Numbered from the stretch's first letter, positions 1-8,909 are shown. The stretch: 64,000 nucleotides of DNA from Rhodanobacteraceae bacterium (GCA_024234055.1 JACKOW010000015.1:1-64000), one strand, 5' to 3'. Notes: generated by a model not told the origin, from the sequence alone. Program-made: numbers and translations.

Positions 1-717
1 CTTGGCGTACAGCTCGCGCAGCAGGTTCATGCGCCGCGCCACTTCCTCCGGATCAGGGCCGGTATCGACCGTGGTGGTCTCCTCGTCCTCGGTGGCGGTG
101 ACGTCGGCATCGTCGTCGTCATCGGCGTCCTCGGCGTCGTCGAGCACTTCTTCAGCGGCTTCTTCGAGGTTGGCCTGTTCCAGATCGGCAAAGCCGATGA
201 CGATTTCGGCCAGGCGCTTGCCGCCTTCCAGATGCACATCGTAGTCGTCGAGCAGGATCTGCACCGACCACGGGAAACTGGCAAGCGCATGCTGGACCTG
301 AACCAGGCCTTCTTCGATGCGCTTGGCGATGGCGATTTCGCCCTCGCGGGTGAGCAGCTCCACGGTACCCATCTCGCGCATGTACATGCGCACGGGGTCG
401 GTGGTGCGGCCGACATCGCCATCCAGCGCCGACAGCGCGGCCACGGCTTCTTCGGTGGTGTCTTCTTCCGGCGCAGGCGCCGGGGTTTCAGGCACGATCG
501 TACTTTCGGTATCCGGTGCAACTTCATGCACCTCGATACCCATGTCGTTGATCATGCTGATGATGTCTTCGATCTGCTCGGGATCGACGATGTCGTCCGG
601 CAGAATGTCGTTGACTTCAGCGTAGGTCAGATAGCCCTGTTCCTTGCCTTTGACGATCAGCAATTTCAGTTCGGACTTCTGATCCTGGGGCGGAGCAAGC
701 TGATCAGGATTTTCCAT
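1..717 (-). CDS. rpoD: RNA polymerase sigma factor RpoD (sigma-70), N-terminal part
   Basis: Primary housekeeping sigma factor that directs RNA polymerase to promoters. The 239 visible codons hold region 1.1 (starting MENPDQLAPPQDQKSELK and containing GYLTYAEVNDILP), then the region 1.2 signature DPVRMYMREMGTVELLTREG and an acidic non-conserved stretch rich in Asp/Glu. The gene runs off the left edge, so core-binding regions 2 to 4 are outside the window. The ATG lies at 715-717 on the minus strand. The usual macromolecular-synthesis partners (rpsU, dnaG) would lie beyond the left edge and cannot be seen. Identity is very secure; only completeness is unknown. Confidence 0.96.
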   Translation of the reverse strand, partial: MENPDQLAPPQDQKSELKLLIVKGKEQGYLTYAEVNDILPDDIVDPEQIEDIISMINDMGIEVHEVAPDTESTIVPETPAPAPEEDTTEEAVAALSALDGDVGRTTDPVRMYMREMGTVELLTREGEIAIAKRIEEGLVQVQHALASFPWSVQILLDDYDVHLEGGKRLAEIVIGFADLEQANLEEAAEEVLDDAEDADDDDDADVTATEDEETTTVDTGPDPEEVARRMNLLRELYAK

Positions 718-885
718 GCGCAATGGGCCCGGAGGAATGAGGGTGGGAAGAGGAACCCGGCAGTCTAACAGAAGACCGTAATGGCGCCTAGCAAGTTTCA
801 CCTTCAGGTGCAATAGAGTTGAGGCGTTCAGCGGAGCCTTAGAAAGGTGGGGCGTGCCGCGATGCCCAACGATCTCGCAAGCAAG

Positions 886-986
886 GTGAAACGCAAAACG
901 TGAAACGTCAATCAGGGGCGGGGTGGCCTGCAACCAACGTGCCCGGTCGTGAGCAAGGTGAAACGTCAGACGGAAAACGTCAATTC
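886..986. repeat. Heptamer arrays (GTGAAAC type), direct pair, in the rpoD-dtd gap
   Basis: The 355-bp gap 718-1072 holds no gene that I can support. It contains two blocks of four 7-nt units each, at 886-913 and 958-985. Units are of the form GTGAAAC, GCAAAAC, GTCAATC, with fixed 7-nt phase. Both blocks point the same way, unlike the inverted arms of the same family at 26065, 36482 and 43090. The gap should also hold the rpoD promoter, reading leftward, which I could not assign confidently. Confidence 0.75.
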
Positions 987-1072
987 AAGGCCGGCTAACG
1001 CTCTGCCCATGTCCCGTGTCCCGCTTCCGCCGCTCCTCTCCCTCCACGCGCTTTCGGCACATCAAGGGACGC

Positions 1073-1513
1073 TCAGCGCGCCGTTAACCAGAAAGTGACC
1101 GGGCCATCGTTGACCAGGTGCACTTGCATATGGGCACCAAAGCGCCCGGTTGCAAGCGTGGACACCCGTGATCGAGCGGAATCGACCAGATAATCGAACC
1201 AGCGCCGACCATCTTCCGGGCTGGCAGCCGGCGTAAAGCTGGCGCGCATGCCCTTCTGGGTATCGGCCGCCAGCGTGAACTGCGATACCAGCAACAACTG
1301 GCCATCGATATCGCTGAGCGAGCGGTTCATCCGGCCTTCGGCGTCTTCGAAGATGCGGTAACCGAGGATGCGTTCGAGCAGGCGATCAGCCTGCGCCTGG
1401 CCATCGGCCTTCTCCACCGCCACCAGCGCCAGAATGCCGCGACCGATGGCACCGACGGTTTCGCCGGCGACCTCGACATGGGCAGAGGAGACACGTTGGA
1501 TCAGGGAGATCAT
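1073..1513 (-). CDS. dtd: D-aminoacyl-tRNA deacylase
   Basis: Hydrolyses D-amino acids (and glycine) mischarged on tRNA, a cytoplasmic proofreading step. The 146-aa length matches the DTD family. The start MISLIQRVSSAHVEV is the canonical family N-terminus, so I placed the start at 1513 rather than at the longer in-frame ORF beginning at 1612. The active-site segments SQFTLAADTQKGMRASF and the C-terminal NDGPVTF (family NxGPVTF Gly-cisPro motif) are present. It stands alone, divergent from the acyltransferase gene at 1800. Confidence 0.95.
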   Translation of the reverse strand: MISLIQRVSSAHVEVAGETVGAIGRGILALVAVEKADGQAQADRLLERILGYRIFEDAEGRMNRSLSDIDGQLLLVSQFTLAADTQKGMRASFTPAASPEDGRRWFDYLVDSARSRVSTLATGRFGAHMQVHLVNDGPVTFWLTAR

Positions 1514-1623
1514 GGGCTGCGTGCGACGACGGGTTGCGGGAGCCGCGCATGTTAGGCGGGAAGGCAGGGGCGTGAAAGGTGAACGGTGAAAGAGCGGCCA
1601 ATCTTGAGGCACGCATCGGAGTC

Positions 1624-1704
1624 CTGTGGGAGCGGACTTTGTCCGCGATCGGGTTGGCCGTTCGATCGAGCTGGCCCGATCGCGGCTGAAACCGCTCCCA
1701 CAGG
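1624..1704. repeat. REP-like hairpin (GTGGGAGCGG family)
   Basis: The segment starts CTGTGGGAGCGGACTTTGTC and ends CCGCTCCCACAG, so the two ends are inverted repeats around a spacer. Related copies lie at 4807-4830 (half), 8964-9039, 12683-12760 and 28847-28875 (half). Such units are typical intergenic REP sequences of pseudomonads and xanthomonads. Confidence 0.8.
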
Positions 1705-1799
1705 GGCTGTCGACACTCCTTGGTGTTTCCTCGGCGTTCTTCGTGTCCGGCGTCTGACCAGACCCTGCCTTTGGACAGGATCGTCGCTATGCTGATCGG

Positions 1800-2696
1800 A
1801 TGACCGACCGATTGCCCCCCCGGACGCCGATGGCCGCCCGACTGACTTTCGCGCTGATGTGGCTGCTGGGGCGCCTGCCATTGGCTGCCCTGCATGGGCT
1901 GGGTGCGGGGCTGGGTCGCGTGTGGCTGGCCATCGGTGCCCGCGAGGCGCGGGTGGCTGCGACCAACCTGGCACTGTGTTTTCCCGAGCAGCGGGACGAC
2001 CAGCGCCACCGTCTGTGCGCTCGGTGCATGGGTGAAACCGGCAAGACCGCCGCCGAACTGTGCTGGCTCTGGACCCGTGACGCGACGGCGGTCAATGCCC
2101 GCATTCGCGTAGTGGAAGGCGAATCACTGTTTCTGGACGCGCTGGCATCCCGGCGGGGCGTGTTGATCGCGGCGCCGCATCTGGGTGCCTGGGAGGCGCT
2201 GAATCTCTATCTCAGCCGGACCGCACCGGTGGCCATCCTCTATCGTCCGCCGCGACAGGCCTGGGTGGAGACACTGATCAATCGCTGCCGCGGACGCTTT
2301 GGTGCCGAGCCGGTGCGTGCCGAAGCGGCCGGCGTGCGCATCTTGTTGAAACGGCTGAAGGACGGTGGCGTGGTCGGCATTCTTCCCGACCAACAACCCA
2401 AAGTGGGCGAGGGCGAGTTCGCGCCGTTTTTCGGCCAAAGCGCACTGACCATGAGCCTGTTCACCAAGCTGGCCACGCGCACCGGGGCCAAGGTGTTGTT
2501 TGCCTGGGCCGAGCGCTTGCCGGCCGGCGCCGGATTTGCGGTCCGGTTTCTTGATCGCGGCCCGGTAGCGGACGCGGCGGCCATGAACACGATCATTGAG
2601 GAACTGGCGCGTGGCGCACCGGCGCAGTACCAATGGACCTACAAACGTTTCGGGATTCAACCCGACGGTGGCGAATCACCCTATCGTCAGCGCTGA
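1800..2696 (+). CDS. LpxL/HtrB-family lysophospholipid (lipid A late) acyltransferase
   Basis: Membrane-anchored acyltransferase of the LpxL/HtrB family, which transfers acyl chains onto lipid A precursors at the inner face of the inner membrane. The 298-aa protein has a hydrophobic N-terminus (residues about 12-45). It carries the catalytic HX4E motif in HLGAWEALNLY and the downstream ILPDQQPK...FFG segment typical of the family. The ATG at 1800 is directly after the REP-containing gap. Which acyl position is modified cannot be read from sequence. No other LPS gene is adjacent. Confidence 0.88.
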   Translation: MTDRLPPRTPMAARLTFALMWLLGRLPLAALHGLGAGLGRVWLAIGAREARVAATNLALCFPEQRDDQRHRLCARCMGETGKTAAELCWLWTRDATAVNARIRVVEGESLFLDALASRRGVLIAAPHLGAWEALNLYLSRTAPVAILYRPPRQAWVETLINRCRGRFGAEPVRAEAAGVRILLKRLKDGGVVGILPDQQPKVGEGEFAPFFGQSALTMSLFTKLATRTGAKVLFAWAERLPAGAGFAVRFLDRGPVADAAAMNTIIEELARGAPAQYQWTYKRFGIQPDGGESPYRQR

Positions 2697-2705
2697 AGCA
2701 TCGGC

Positions 2706-2780
2706 ATCGCCGAGTTGTACTCGGCGCCTTTCAGCCACCCCGCCAGATGCTGCAAGAGCGCCGAGTGCAACTCGGCGATC
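2706..2780. repeat. Paired hairpin repeat, GCCGAGT(T/G)...ACTCGGC type
   Basis: Two short palindromes, each of form CGCCGAGT-Nx-ACTCGGCG, lie about 50 bp apart and are mutually inverted, in the lpxL-like/kef gap. Related in style to REP elements, but no second copy of this family was found in the window. Confidence 0.55.
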
Positions 2781-2986
2781 CAGATAGCGCGCGGCAGGGC
2801 CAAGCCACGTCGTTGTTCAGGAGCGCCTTTTGCGTTCCTGGCGGACACATGCATCTCTATCAGTCACGTGAAGAATCCTCGTTGAAATCGCCCCGGTTGA
2901 AGTGTGGGCGTACCGTCACCACAACGGATCCACCGATGTCATCAGCGGGCCACTAGACTTGGCTCATTCATCAGGCTGGGCTGCCC

Positions 2987-4783
2987 ATGCACGACGACCA
3001 CACTTTCCTGCTCTATGCGGTGATCTTTCTCGCCGCGACGGTGTTCATGGTGCCCTTGAGCAAGCGGGCGCGCCTGGGTGCGGTGCTGGGCTATCTGATT
3101 GCCGGCGTGATCATCGGCCCGCAGGCATTGGGGCTGGTCGCGGATCCGGAACTGGTGCTGACCTTCTCCGAGATCGGTGTAGTCATGCTGCTGTTCCTGC
3201 TCGGTCTGGAGCTGTCGCCACAGCGGCTGTGGATCATGCGCCGGCTGCTGTTCGGCCTGGGCGCCTCGCAGATGGGGTTGGTCACGGCCTTGCTGGCAGG
3301 TGCCGGATTGATGATGGGGCTGCCGCTGGCGGCTGCGGTCATCGCCGGCTTCGGACTGGCGCTATCGTCCACCGCCTTCGGCGTGCAGATCCTGTCCGAG
3401 CGCTCGGAGCTCACGGCCGACCATGGCCGCGCCTCCTTCGGCGTGTTCCTGTTCCAGGATCTGGTGGCGGTGCCGGTGCTGGCGCTGATTCCGCTGCTGG
3501 CGGCGGGAGAAGTGGTGCAAGCCAGCCGACCGGCCTGGCAATCCATCGGTATCGTCATCGGCAGCATCCTGGCGGTGGTCGTCGCCGGCCGCTATCTGCT
3601 GCGTCCGGTATTCCGGGTGGTGGCGGCGACCAAACTGGTCGAGGTGTTCACGGCGACCTCGCTGCTGGTGGTGCTCGGCACCGCGCTGCTGATGCAGAAG
3701 GCGGGTCTTTCGATGGGACTCGGTGCCTTCCTCGCCGGCGTGCTGCTGGCCGATTCCGAGTACCGGCACGAGCTGGAATCGCATATCGAACCCTTCAAGG
3801 GCCTGCTGCTGGGCCTGTTCTTCATGGGCGTGGGCATGAATCTGGATCTGGCCCTGCTCGCCGCCAAGCCGCTGCTGGTGATGGGTCTGGTGCTGGGCGT
3901 GCTGTCGCTGCAGGTCAGCGTCATGTGGGCGGTGGGTCGCGCTTTTCGCTACAGCAACCGCGCCAGTCTGCTGCTGGCGGCGCTGCTGGCATCGGGCGGC
4001 GAGTTTGCCTTCGTGGTCTTCGCCACCGCCGAGAAATCGCGACTGCTGAATCCTGAGCTCGCAGGTCTGCTGAATCTGGTGGTGGCGCTGGCGATGGCAT
4101 TGACGCCGATGTTGGTCCTGGGACTGGCGGCGATGACTGATCGTCACGCCCGCAAGGCCGAGCCGGAACGTCCTTTCGACGAGATGCCCGATGAAAAGGT
4201 CGAGGTGGTGATCGCCGGATTCGGTCGCTTCGGGCAGATTCCAGGCCGCGTGCTGGCGGCGCAGAAGATTCCGTACACGGTGATCGAGCCGTCCTCGGAA
4301 CAGGTCGATTTCAGCCGCCGCTTTGGTTCCAAGCTCTATTACGGCGACCCGGCGCGCCCGGAGATTCTCCGGGCCGCGCGCGTCGGCGAGGCCAAGGTGT
4401 TCATCCTCGCACTGGACGATCCGGAACACTCGGTGCGCGTGGCCCGGGTCGTACGTCGGCTGTATCCCCAGGTGCGAATCCTGGCGCGCGCCCGCAACCG
4501 CCAGCACGCCTTCAAGCTGATGGATCTGGGCATTGAATCAATTGTCCGCGAGACCCTGCATTCCAGCCTGGCGGTCACCCGGCAACTGCTGGAAGAACTC
4601 GGGCTGGACGCCACCACCGCCGCCGATCGCGTCGAGCGCTTCGTGGCTTTCGACGAGCAGCTGATGCAGGAGCAGCATCTGGTCTACGACGACGAATCGG
4701 CGATCATTCAGGGCGCCGAACAGTCGCGCAAGGACCTGGAAGCCCTGTTCGAGGCCGGCAGCAGCAGCTACCGGGAGCGCTGA
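2987..4783 (+). CDS. KefB/KefC-type monovalent cation:proton antiporter (CPA2) with TrkA-N domain
   Basis: Inner-membrane K+(Na+)/H+ antiporter. The 598-aa protein has about 12 hydrophobic segments in residues 5-385, with the CPA2 signatures GYLIAGVIIGP and FLLGLELSPQRLW. A cytosolic Rossmann (TrkA-N/RCK) domain starts at about residue 403, where GFGRFGQ is the nucleotide-binding glycine motif. The match is to the glutathione-regulated Kef group and its YbaL-like relatives; no KefF/KefG accessory gene is adjacent. The start at 2987 places the first membrane segment near the N-terminus. A longer upstream reading frame overlaps in another phase and is not supported. Confidence 0.92.
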   Translation: MHDDHTFLLYAVIFLAATVFMVPLSKRARLGAVLGYLIAGVIIGPQALGLVADPELVLTFSEIGVVMLLFLLGLELSPQRLWIMRRLLFGLGASQMGLVTALLAGAGLMMGLPLAAAVIAGFGLALSSTAFGVQILSERSELTADHGRASFGVFLFQDLVAVPVLALIPLLAAGEVVQASRPAWQSIGIVIGSILAVVVAGRYLLRPVFRVVAATKLVEVFTATSLLVVLGTALLMQKAGLSMGLGAFLAGVLLADSEYRHELESHIEPFKGLLLGLFFMGVGMNLDLALLAAKPLLVMGLVLGVLSLQVSVMWAVGRAFRYSNRASLLLAALLASGGEFAFVVFATAEKSRLLNPELAGLLNLVVALAMALTPMLVLGLAAMTDRHARKAEPERPFDEMPDEKVEVVIAGFGRFGQIPGRVLAAQKIPYTVIEPSSEQVDFSRRFGSKLYYGDPARPEILRAARVGEAKVFILALDDPEHSVRVARVVRRLYPQVRILARARNRQHAFKLMDLGIESIVRETLHSSLAVTRQLLEELGLDATTAADRVERFVAFDEQLMQEQHLVYDDESAIIQGAEQSRKDLEALFEAGSSSYRER

Positions 4784-4856
4784 GCAGACGCGCGGCAGCG
4801 CCGACCTGTGGGAGCGGATTCATCCGCGACAGGTCTGACTGGAACCCCGGGGAAAA

Positions 4857-5068
4857 GAAGGACGCGAAGGGCGCGAAGGAAAAGCAGAAAGGTCGCGAAG
4901 GAGATCCACCTGGGGGATGGTCTGATATACCTGTGGCAGCAACCGACAAGAGGATGGAGCAGACTGGGCTGGCCTGAGGTTGATGGCCAAGCGGACCTTC
5001 CAACAACACTGCTTTTCTTGCTCGCTCTTCTTTCTGCTTTTCCTTTGCGTCCTTCGCGTCCTGCTCTT
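4857..5068. repeat. Inverted arms of 9-nt units (CGCGAAGGA type)
   Basis: The left arm at about 4857-4900 has units such as ACGCGAAGG, GCGCGAAGG and TCGCGAAGG. The right arm at about 5027-5068 holds the complementary series, with CTTTGCGTCCTTCGCGTCC at its core. The two arms could form a long interrupted hairpin around about 125 bp. The 423-bp gap 4784-5206 has no gene. Same family as 38702-38819 and a single arm at about 20445-20490. Confidence 0.7.
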
Positions 5069-5105
5069 TCGGGGGAACTCAGCCGGGCCGATCGCGGATG
5101 AATCC

Positions 5106-5195
5106 GCTCCCACAGCAGGGCGTGCTCCCACAGTAGAGCGGGCTCCCACAGCAGGGCGGGCTCTCACAGCTGAGCGGGCTCCTACGGGGCTGGGC
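5106..5195. repeat. 18-bp tandem repeat, five units, built from a REP end
   Basis: Five consecutive 18-nt units start at 5106, 5124, 5142, 5160 and 5178. Each begins GCTCC(C/T)ACAG or GCTCTCACAG and ends near GGGCGG/GAGCGG. The unit core GCTCCCACAG is the terminal motif of the REP hairpin at 1624-1704, so this looks like a REP terminus amplified in tandem. It ends 12 bp from the 3' end of the oxygenase gene. Confidence 0.8.
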
Positions 5196-5206
5196 AATCT
5201 GCTGGC

Positions 5207-5821
5207 TCAGCGCTCGCGCCGGTACATGATGTCGGTGCGCAGCACGTATTGGTTGCCACGCAGGACTGGCGCGCCTTCGTGGGCGCGGTCGTGCATGAAC
5301 ACCAGGGCCATGCCGGTTTGCGGTCTGATGGTCAGGGGCTCGGCATTCAGCGGGTAAAAGCGCGTCTCGCCACCGTCGAAGTCTTCGTTCAGGTAGACCA
5401 TCAGCGTCATCCAGCTCATCTCGTCGGCTGAGCGGCGATAGCTGCCGTCGCGGTGAATGGCAAACTGCTGGCCCTGCCGGTAGCGATAGAAGCGAAAGCG
5501 TTCGTTCAGGCCAACTGCCCGCCAACGCCCGAAGCTCTGCAGTTGCAGGTTGCGGCAGCGAGTCCACCACAGTCTGGCCAGTTCGGGATCGTCGCGGATC
5601 AGGCGCTCGTTGTTGCGCACTTCCGCTACCCGCTGCGGCCCGGAAGGCGTGTGGATCGGAGCGGGTCGGAAGCCGCTGGCCTCGCTCAAGGCGATCCACG
5701 AGGCGCACTCGCTGGGGCTCAGGAACTGGCGGGCGACAAAGATGTCCGGGCGATTGCGTACGTCCTGCCGGATCGGCGCTGCCACGTCCACGGTGATCTC
5801 CTGCTTGATGACGATGACCAC
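5207..5821 (-). CDS. 2-oxoglutarate/Fe(II)-dependent oxygenase (prolyl 4-hydroxylase-like)
   Basis: Soluble oxygenase of the P4Hc fold that couples 2-oxoglutarate decarboxylation to hydroxylation of an unknown substrate. Of 204 aa, the C-terminal half carries the jelly-roll motifs. FAIHRDGSYRR supplies the HxD iron ligands and the 2OG-arginine region ends HEGAPVLRGNQYVLRTDIMY, with the distal His in DRAHEG. LMVYLNEDFDGGETRFYP is the typical strand pair between them. It is transcribed away from dctQM and has no obvious partner. Substrate unknown; peptidyl-proline is only a family-level guess. Confidence 0.87.
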   Translation of the reverse strand: MVIVIKQEITVDVAAPIRQDVRNRPDIFVARQFLSPSECASWIALSEASGFRPAPIHTPSGPQRVAEVRNNERLIRDDPELARLWWTRCRNLQLQSFGRWRAVGLNERFRFYRYRQGQQFAIHRDGSYRRSADEMSWMTLMVYLNEDFDGGETRFYPLNAEPLTIRPQTGMALVFMHDRAHEGAPVLRGNQYVLRTDIMYRRER

Positions 5822-5948
5822 TACAACGCCGGGTGCCCGGAGCGCGTGCCAGGGCGAATGCAGAAGTTGCCAATCGCGTCACACCTGGCCGCCGACTTGC
5901 TGCGCTCCGGCTATCCTTCGGCTCCTGCAACCACGGAAGACGCCCTAC

Positions 5949-6485
5949 ATGGCACTGGCTGACCGATTGCTCGATCTCGCCCGCGCGCTGGACGCCCCGG
6001 TGCGCTGGCTGGGAGGCCTGCTGGCCCTGTTGGTATTGCTGCTGGTACTCGCCGGCTTCGCCGTGGTGCTGCTGCGCTATGGCTGGGACTGGTCGCAGCC
6101 GTGGTTGCGCGAGACCGTGCTGGCCTTGAACGCAGCGATCTTCCTGCTGGGCGCAGCCTATGCCCTGCAGCGCGACGAGCACGTGCGCGTGGATGTGCTC
6201 TCCCGGCACTGGTCGCCGCGCACACGCGCCTGGGTGGAGTTGCTGGGCATGCTCGGCGTGGTCCTGCCCTTTGCGATCTTTATCGGGGTGTACAGCCTCG
6301 ACTACGTCTTGCACAGCTGGCGCATCGGCGAAAGCTCCAGTGAGCCCGGCGGTCTGCCGGCACTGTGGTTGCAGAAATCGCTGATCCTGGGGATGGCGAT
6401 CACCCTCGGGCTGCAGGCGCTGGCCCGGGCTGCGCGCTTCGGCGCCCGGATCGCCGCTGCTGACGACGCGGAGCACAGCGCATGA
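5949..6485 (+). CDS. TRAP transporter small permease (DctQ family)
   Basis: Small membrane subunit of a tripartite ATP-independent periplasmic (TRAP) transporter. The 178-aa protein begins MALADRLLDLARALDAPVRW and has four hydrophobic segments (about residues 22-42, 57-75, 95-117 and 140-160). An RDEHVRVDVLS segment between the second and third is diagnostic of DctQ. I rejected the longer in-frame start at 5550 because it overlaps the oxygenase gene antisense. It overlaps the large permease by the four bases ATGA, so the two are translationally coupled. Confidence 0.9.
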   Translation: MALADRLLDLARALDAPVRWLGGLLALLVLLLVLAGFAVVLLRYGWDWSQPWLRETVLALNAAIFLLGAAYALQRDEHVRVDVLSRHWSPRTRAWVELLGMLGVVLPFAIFIGVYSLDYVLHSWRIGESSSEPGGLPALWLQKSLILGMAITLGLQALARAARFGARIAAADDAEHSA

Positions 6486-7855
6486 CCTTGGCTGCCGGTC
6501 TGGCCATTGCCCTGTTCGTGTGCCTGGCGCTGAGCCTGTTGCTGGGCTTGCCGGTCGCATTCACCCTGGCCGGGGTGTCCTTGATCTTCGCTGGCATCGG
6601 CATCCTCACGGGCAGTTTCGATGCCAGTTTCCTCGAAGCATTTCCGAACCGCGTGTTCGGCATCATGGGCAACGAGACCCTGCTGGCGGTGCCCTTGTTC
6701 GTGTTCATGGGCGTGATGCTGGAACGCTCGAAGATCGCCGAACGCCTGCTGACGGCGATGGCCGGCTTGTTCGGTTCGCTGCGCGGCGGCCTGGCCATTT
6801 CGGTGCTGCTGGTCGGCGCCGTACTGGCCGCCAGCACCGGCATCGTCGGCGCCACCGTGGTGACGATGGGCCTGATCGCGCTGCCGACCATGCTGCGCGC
6901 CGGCTATGACCCGCGCATTGCTGCCGGCACGATCTGTTCGTCTGGCACGCTGGGTCAGATCATTCCGCCCTCGATCATTCTGGTGCTGCTTGGCGATGTG
7001 CTCGGCAATGCCTACCAGAAGGCCCAGCTCGGCATGGGTGTGTATGCGCCCAAGACCGTGTCGGTGGGCGATCTCTTCGCCGGGGCGATGCTGCCCGGAC
7101 TGGTGATGGTCGGCGGCTATCTGGTTTACCTGATCGCGGTCGCCTGGCTGCAACCGCAACGGGCACCGGCGCTGCCGCCGCAGATGCGCCAGAAGCCCGG
7201 ATGGCGCACGTTGCTCGGCGCGCTGCTGCCGCCGCTGCTGCTGATCGTGGCCGTGCTCGGGTCGATCATCGGCGGTCTGGCCACGCCCACTGAAGCGGCG
7301 GCGATCGGCGCCGTCGGCGCGCTGCTGCTGGCGGCGAGCGCGCGCGAGCTGAGTCTTGCGGCATTGCGAGAGACCGCCGAGCGCACCGCGCTGATCACCA
7401 GCATGGTCTACATGATCCTGATCGCCGCGGCGCTGTTCTCGCTGGTCTTCCGCGGTTTCGGCGGCGACGATCTGGTGCACGAGATGCTCACCGGCATGCC
7501 GGGCGGCGTACTCGGCGCCCTGATCATCGTCAATCTCACGGTCTTCCTGCTGGGCTTCCTGATCGACTTCATCGAGATCATCTTCATCGTGGTGCCGCTG
7601 GTGGCACCGCCCTTGCTGGCGCTGGGCGTGGATCCGGTCTGGCTGGGCGTGGTGCTGGCCATCAACCTGCAAACCTCCTTCCTGACCCCGCCCTTCGGTT
7701 TTGCCCTGTTCTACCTGCGCGGCGCGGCACCCAGGGAGTTGGACACGGGTGCGATCTATCGCGGTGTGCTGCCCTTCATCGCCATCCAGTTGTTGATGCT
7801 GCTGGTGCTGGCGCTCTTTCCCGGATTGGCGACCTGGCTGCCGGCGCAGATGTAG
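6482..7855 (+). CDS. TRAP transporter large permease (DctM family)
   Basis: Large membrane subunit that forms the transport path for a sodium- or proton-driven TRAP system. At 457 aa with about 12-13 hydrophobic segments it matches DctM length. Family segments visible include GLPVAFTLAG, NRVFGIMGNETLLAVPLFVFMG and the IIPPSIILVLLGDVLGN stretch. A TRAP system also needs a periplasmic DctP-type binding protein. None is encoded next to dctQM here, so the partner must lie elsewhere and the substrate cannot be predicted. Confidence 0.93.
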   Translation: MTLAAGLAIALFVCLALSLLLGLPVAFTLAGVSLIFAGIGILTGSFDASFLEAFPNRVFGIMGNETLLAVPLFVFMGVMLERSKIAERLLTAMAGLFGSLRGGLAISVLLVGAVLAASTGIVGATVVTMGLIALPTMLRAGYDPRIAAGTICSSGTLGQIIPPSIILVLLGDVLGNAYQKAQLGMGVYAPKTVSVGDLFAGAMLPGLVMVGGYLVYLIAVAWLQPQRAPALPPQMRQKPGWRTLLGALLPPLLLIVAVLGSIIGGLATPTEAAAIGAVGALLLAASARELSLAALRETAERTALITSMVYMILIAAALFSLVFRGFGGDDLVHEMLTGMPGGVLGALIIVNLTVFLLGFLIDFIEIIFIVVPLVAPPLLALGVDPVWLGVVLAINLQTSFLTPPFGFALFYLRGAAPRELDTGAIYRGVLPFIAIQLLMLLVLALFPGLATWLPAQM

Positions 7856-7865
7856 CTTGGCAGGA

Positions 7866-8147
7866 GGGGCACGGGAAACGGGGCAAGGGGCACGGGAAAA
7901 GCGAGGGTGGCCGGTGCTCTTGTAGGTCCAGACTTGTCTGGACCTACAAGAGCCGAGTCCCGAGTCCCGACAACCGACAACCGAGAACCGACAACCGACA
8001 ACCGACAACCCCGTGCCCTCGTGCCCTCGTGCCCAGCGTGGCATGCTTCGCCCGACCCAGGGAACCAATACGCACCCCAGCCATCCAATCGCCGCACGGC
8101 TGCATCGCGCTCTTCCCTTTTCCTTTTTCCCTTTCCCCTTTTCCCGC
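7866..8147. repeat. Composite repeat: heptamer inverted arms enclosing a 38-bp palindrome and an 8-unit heptamer array
   Basis: Outer left arm 7866-7900 is five 7-nt units (GGGGCAC, GGGAAAC, GGGGCAA and so on). Outer right arm 8113-8147 is five complementary units (TTCCCTT, TCCCCTT, TTCCCGC). Inside lies a perfect 38-bp palindrome at 7916-7953 with central CCAGACTTGTCTGG. It is followed directly by eight 7-nt units at 7955-8010, two of GAGTCCC then GACAACC/GAGAACC. The 298-bp gap has no gene, and the right arm ends 6 bp before the methyltransferase start. Confidence 0.82.
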
Positions 8148-8153
8148 CCCCAA

Positions 8154-8909
8154 ATGACTGAACAAGAACTGCTGGCCAAGACCTGGTTTTACCGCTTCCC
8201 CTTGCCTTCGGGCGCGGTCACGTCGAGTTATCACGAGGGCTCACTCGATGAGGTGCACACCACCCGCGTGGACATGATGGGGCGGGCGCTGCGGGAGCAT
8301 TTCGGCGATCAGCCGATTGCCAGTGCGGTCGATCTGGCCTGCCACCAAGGCTGGTTCTCGTGGCAACTGACCGAGCATGGGGTTGGGCGCGTCACTGGCA
8401 TCGAGCCGCGCGATGAACATGTGGCCGACGCGCGTGCGGTGACCGCAGCGATGGGGCTGTCTGAGCGCATCACCATCGAGCAGTGCGATGTGCACGACAC
8501 CACGCCGGAGCGCTTCGGTACGCATCCGCTGGTGCTGTGTTTCGGGCTGATCTACCACCTGGAAAACCCGATCGGCGCGCTGCGTCGGGCTCGCGCGCTG
8601 ACCGCGCCCGGCGGGCTATGCCTGGTCGAAACCCAGGTGGTGCCGGGCATGCGCGGCTTTGTCGACTGGGGCAATTACCGCTTCGTGCGCCCGCTCAAGG
8701 GCAGCTTCGGCATCATCGATGAAATGGAGGAAACCCACGCCGCCGAGGCCTCGACCACCGGCATCTGCCTGGCGCCCGATACTGATGGCCTGCTATGGAT
8801 CCTGCGCAATATCGGCTTCAGGGATGTCGCCCTGGTACCGCCACCGGCGAATGGCTACGAGCAGCACCTGTACGGCAAGCGCGTCATGGTCCGGGCGATC
8901 GCGGCGTAG
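8154..8909 (+). CDS. Class I SAM-dependent methyltransferase (CmoB/DUF1698-like)
   Basis: A 251-aa Rossmann methyltransferase. The SAM-binding motif I is VDLACHQGWFSWQL at about residues 60-73, followed by an acidic residue in VTGIEPRDEH. VLCFGLIYHLENPIGALRRA is the post-motif characteristic of the CmoB/DUF1698 group (tRNA wobble-uridine carboxymethyltransferase relatives). It is shorter than CmoB (about 320 aa) and lacks its N-terminal part, so an orthologous role is not claimed. I chose the ATG at 8154, since the upstream in-frame sequence is repeat DNA. Confidence 0.82.
   Translation: MTEQELLAKTWFYRFPLPSGAVTSSYHEGSLDEVHTTRVDMMGRALREHFGDQPIASAVDLACHQGWFSWQLTEHGVGRVTGIEPRDEHVADARAVTAAMGLSERITIEQCDVHDTTPERFGTHPLVLCFGLIYHLENPIGALRRARALTAPGGLCLVETQVVPGMRGFVDWGNYRFVRPLKGSFGIIDEMEETHAAEASTTGICLAPDTDGLLWILRNIGFRDVALVPPPANGYEQHLYGKRVMVRAIAA

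Noticed and set aside
5079..6560. Leftward ORF of 493 codons across the oxygenase and dctQ
   Set aside because: Low-complexity Arg/Pro/Gln-rich shadow that crosses two supported genes and the 18-bp satellite.
7955..8010. Possible CRISPR array
   Set aside because: Units are 7 nt with no spacers; no cas genes in the window.
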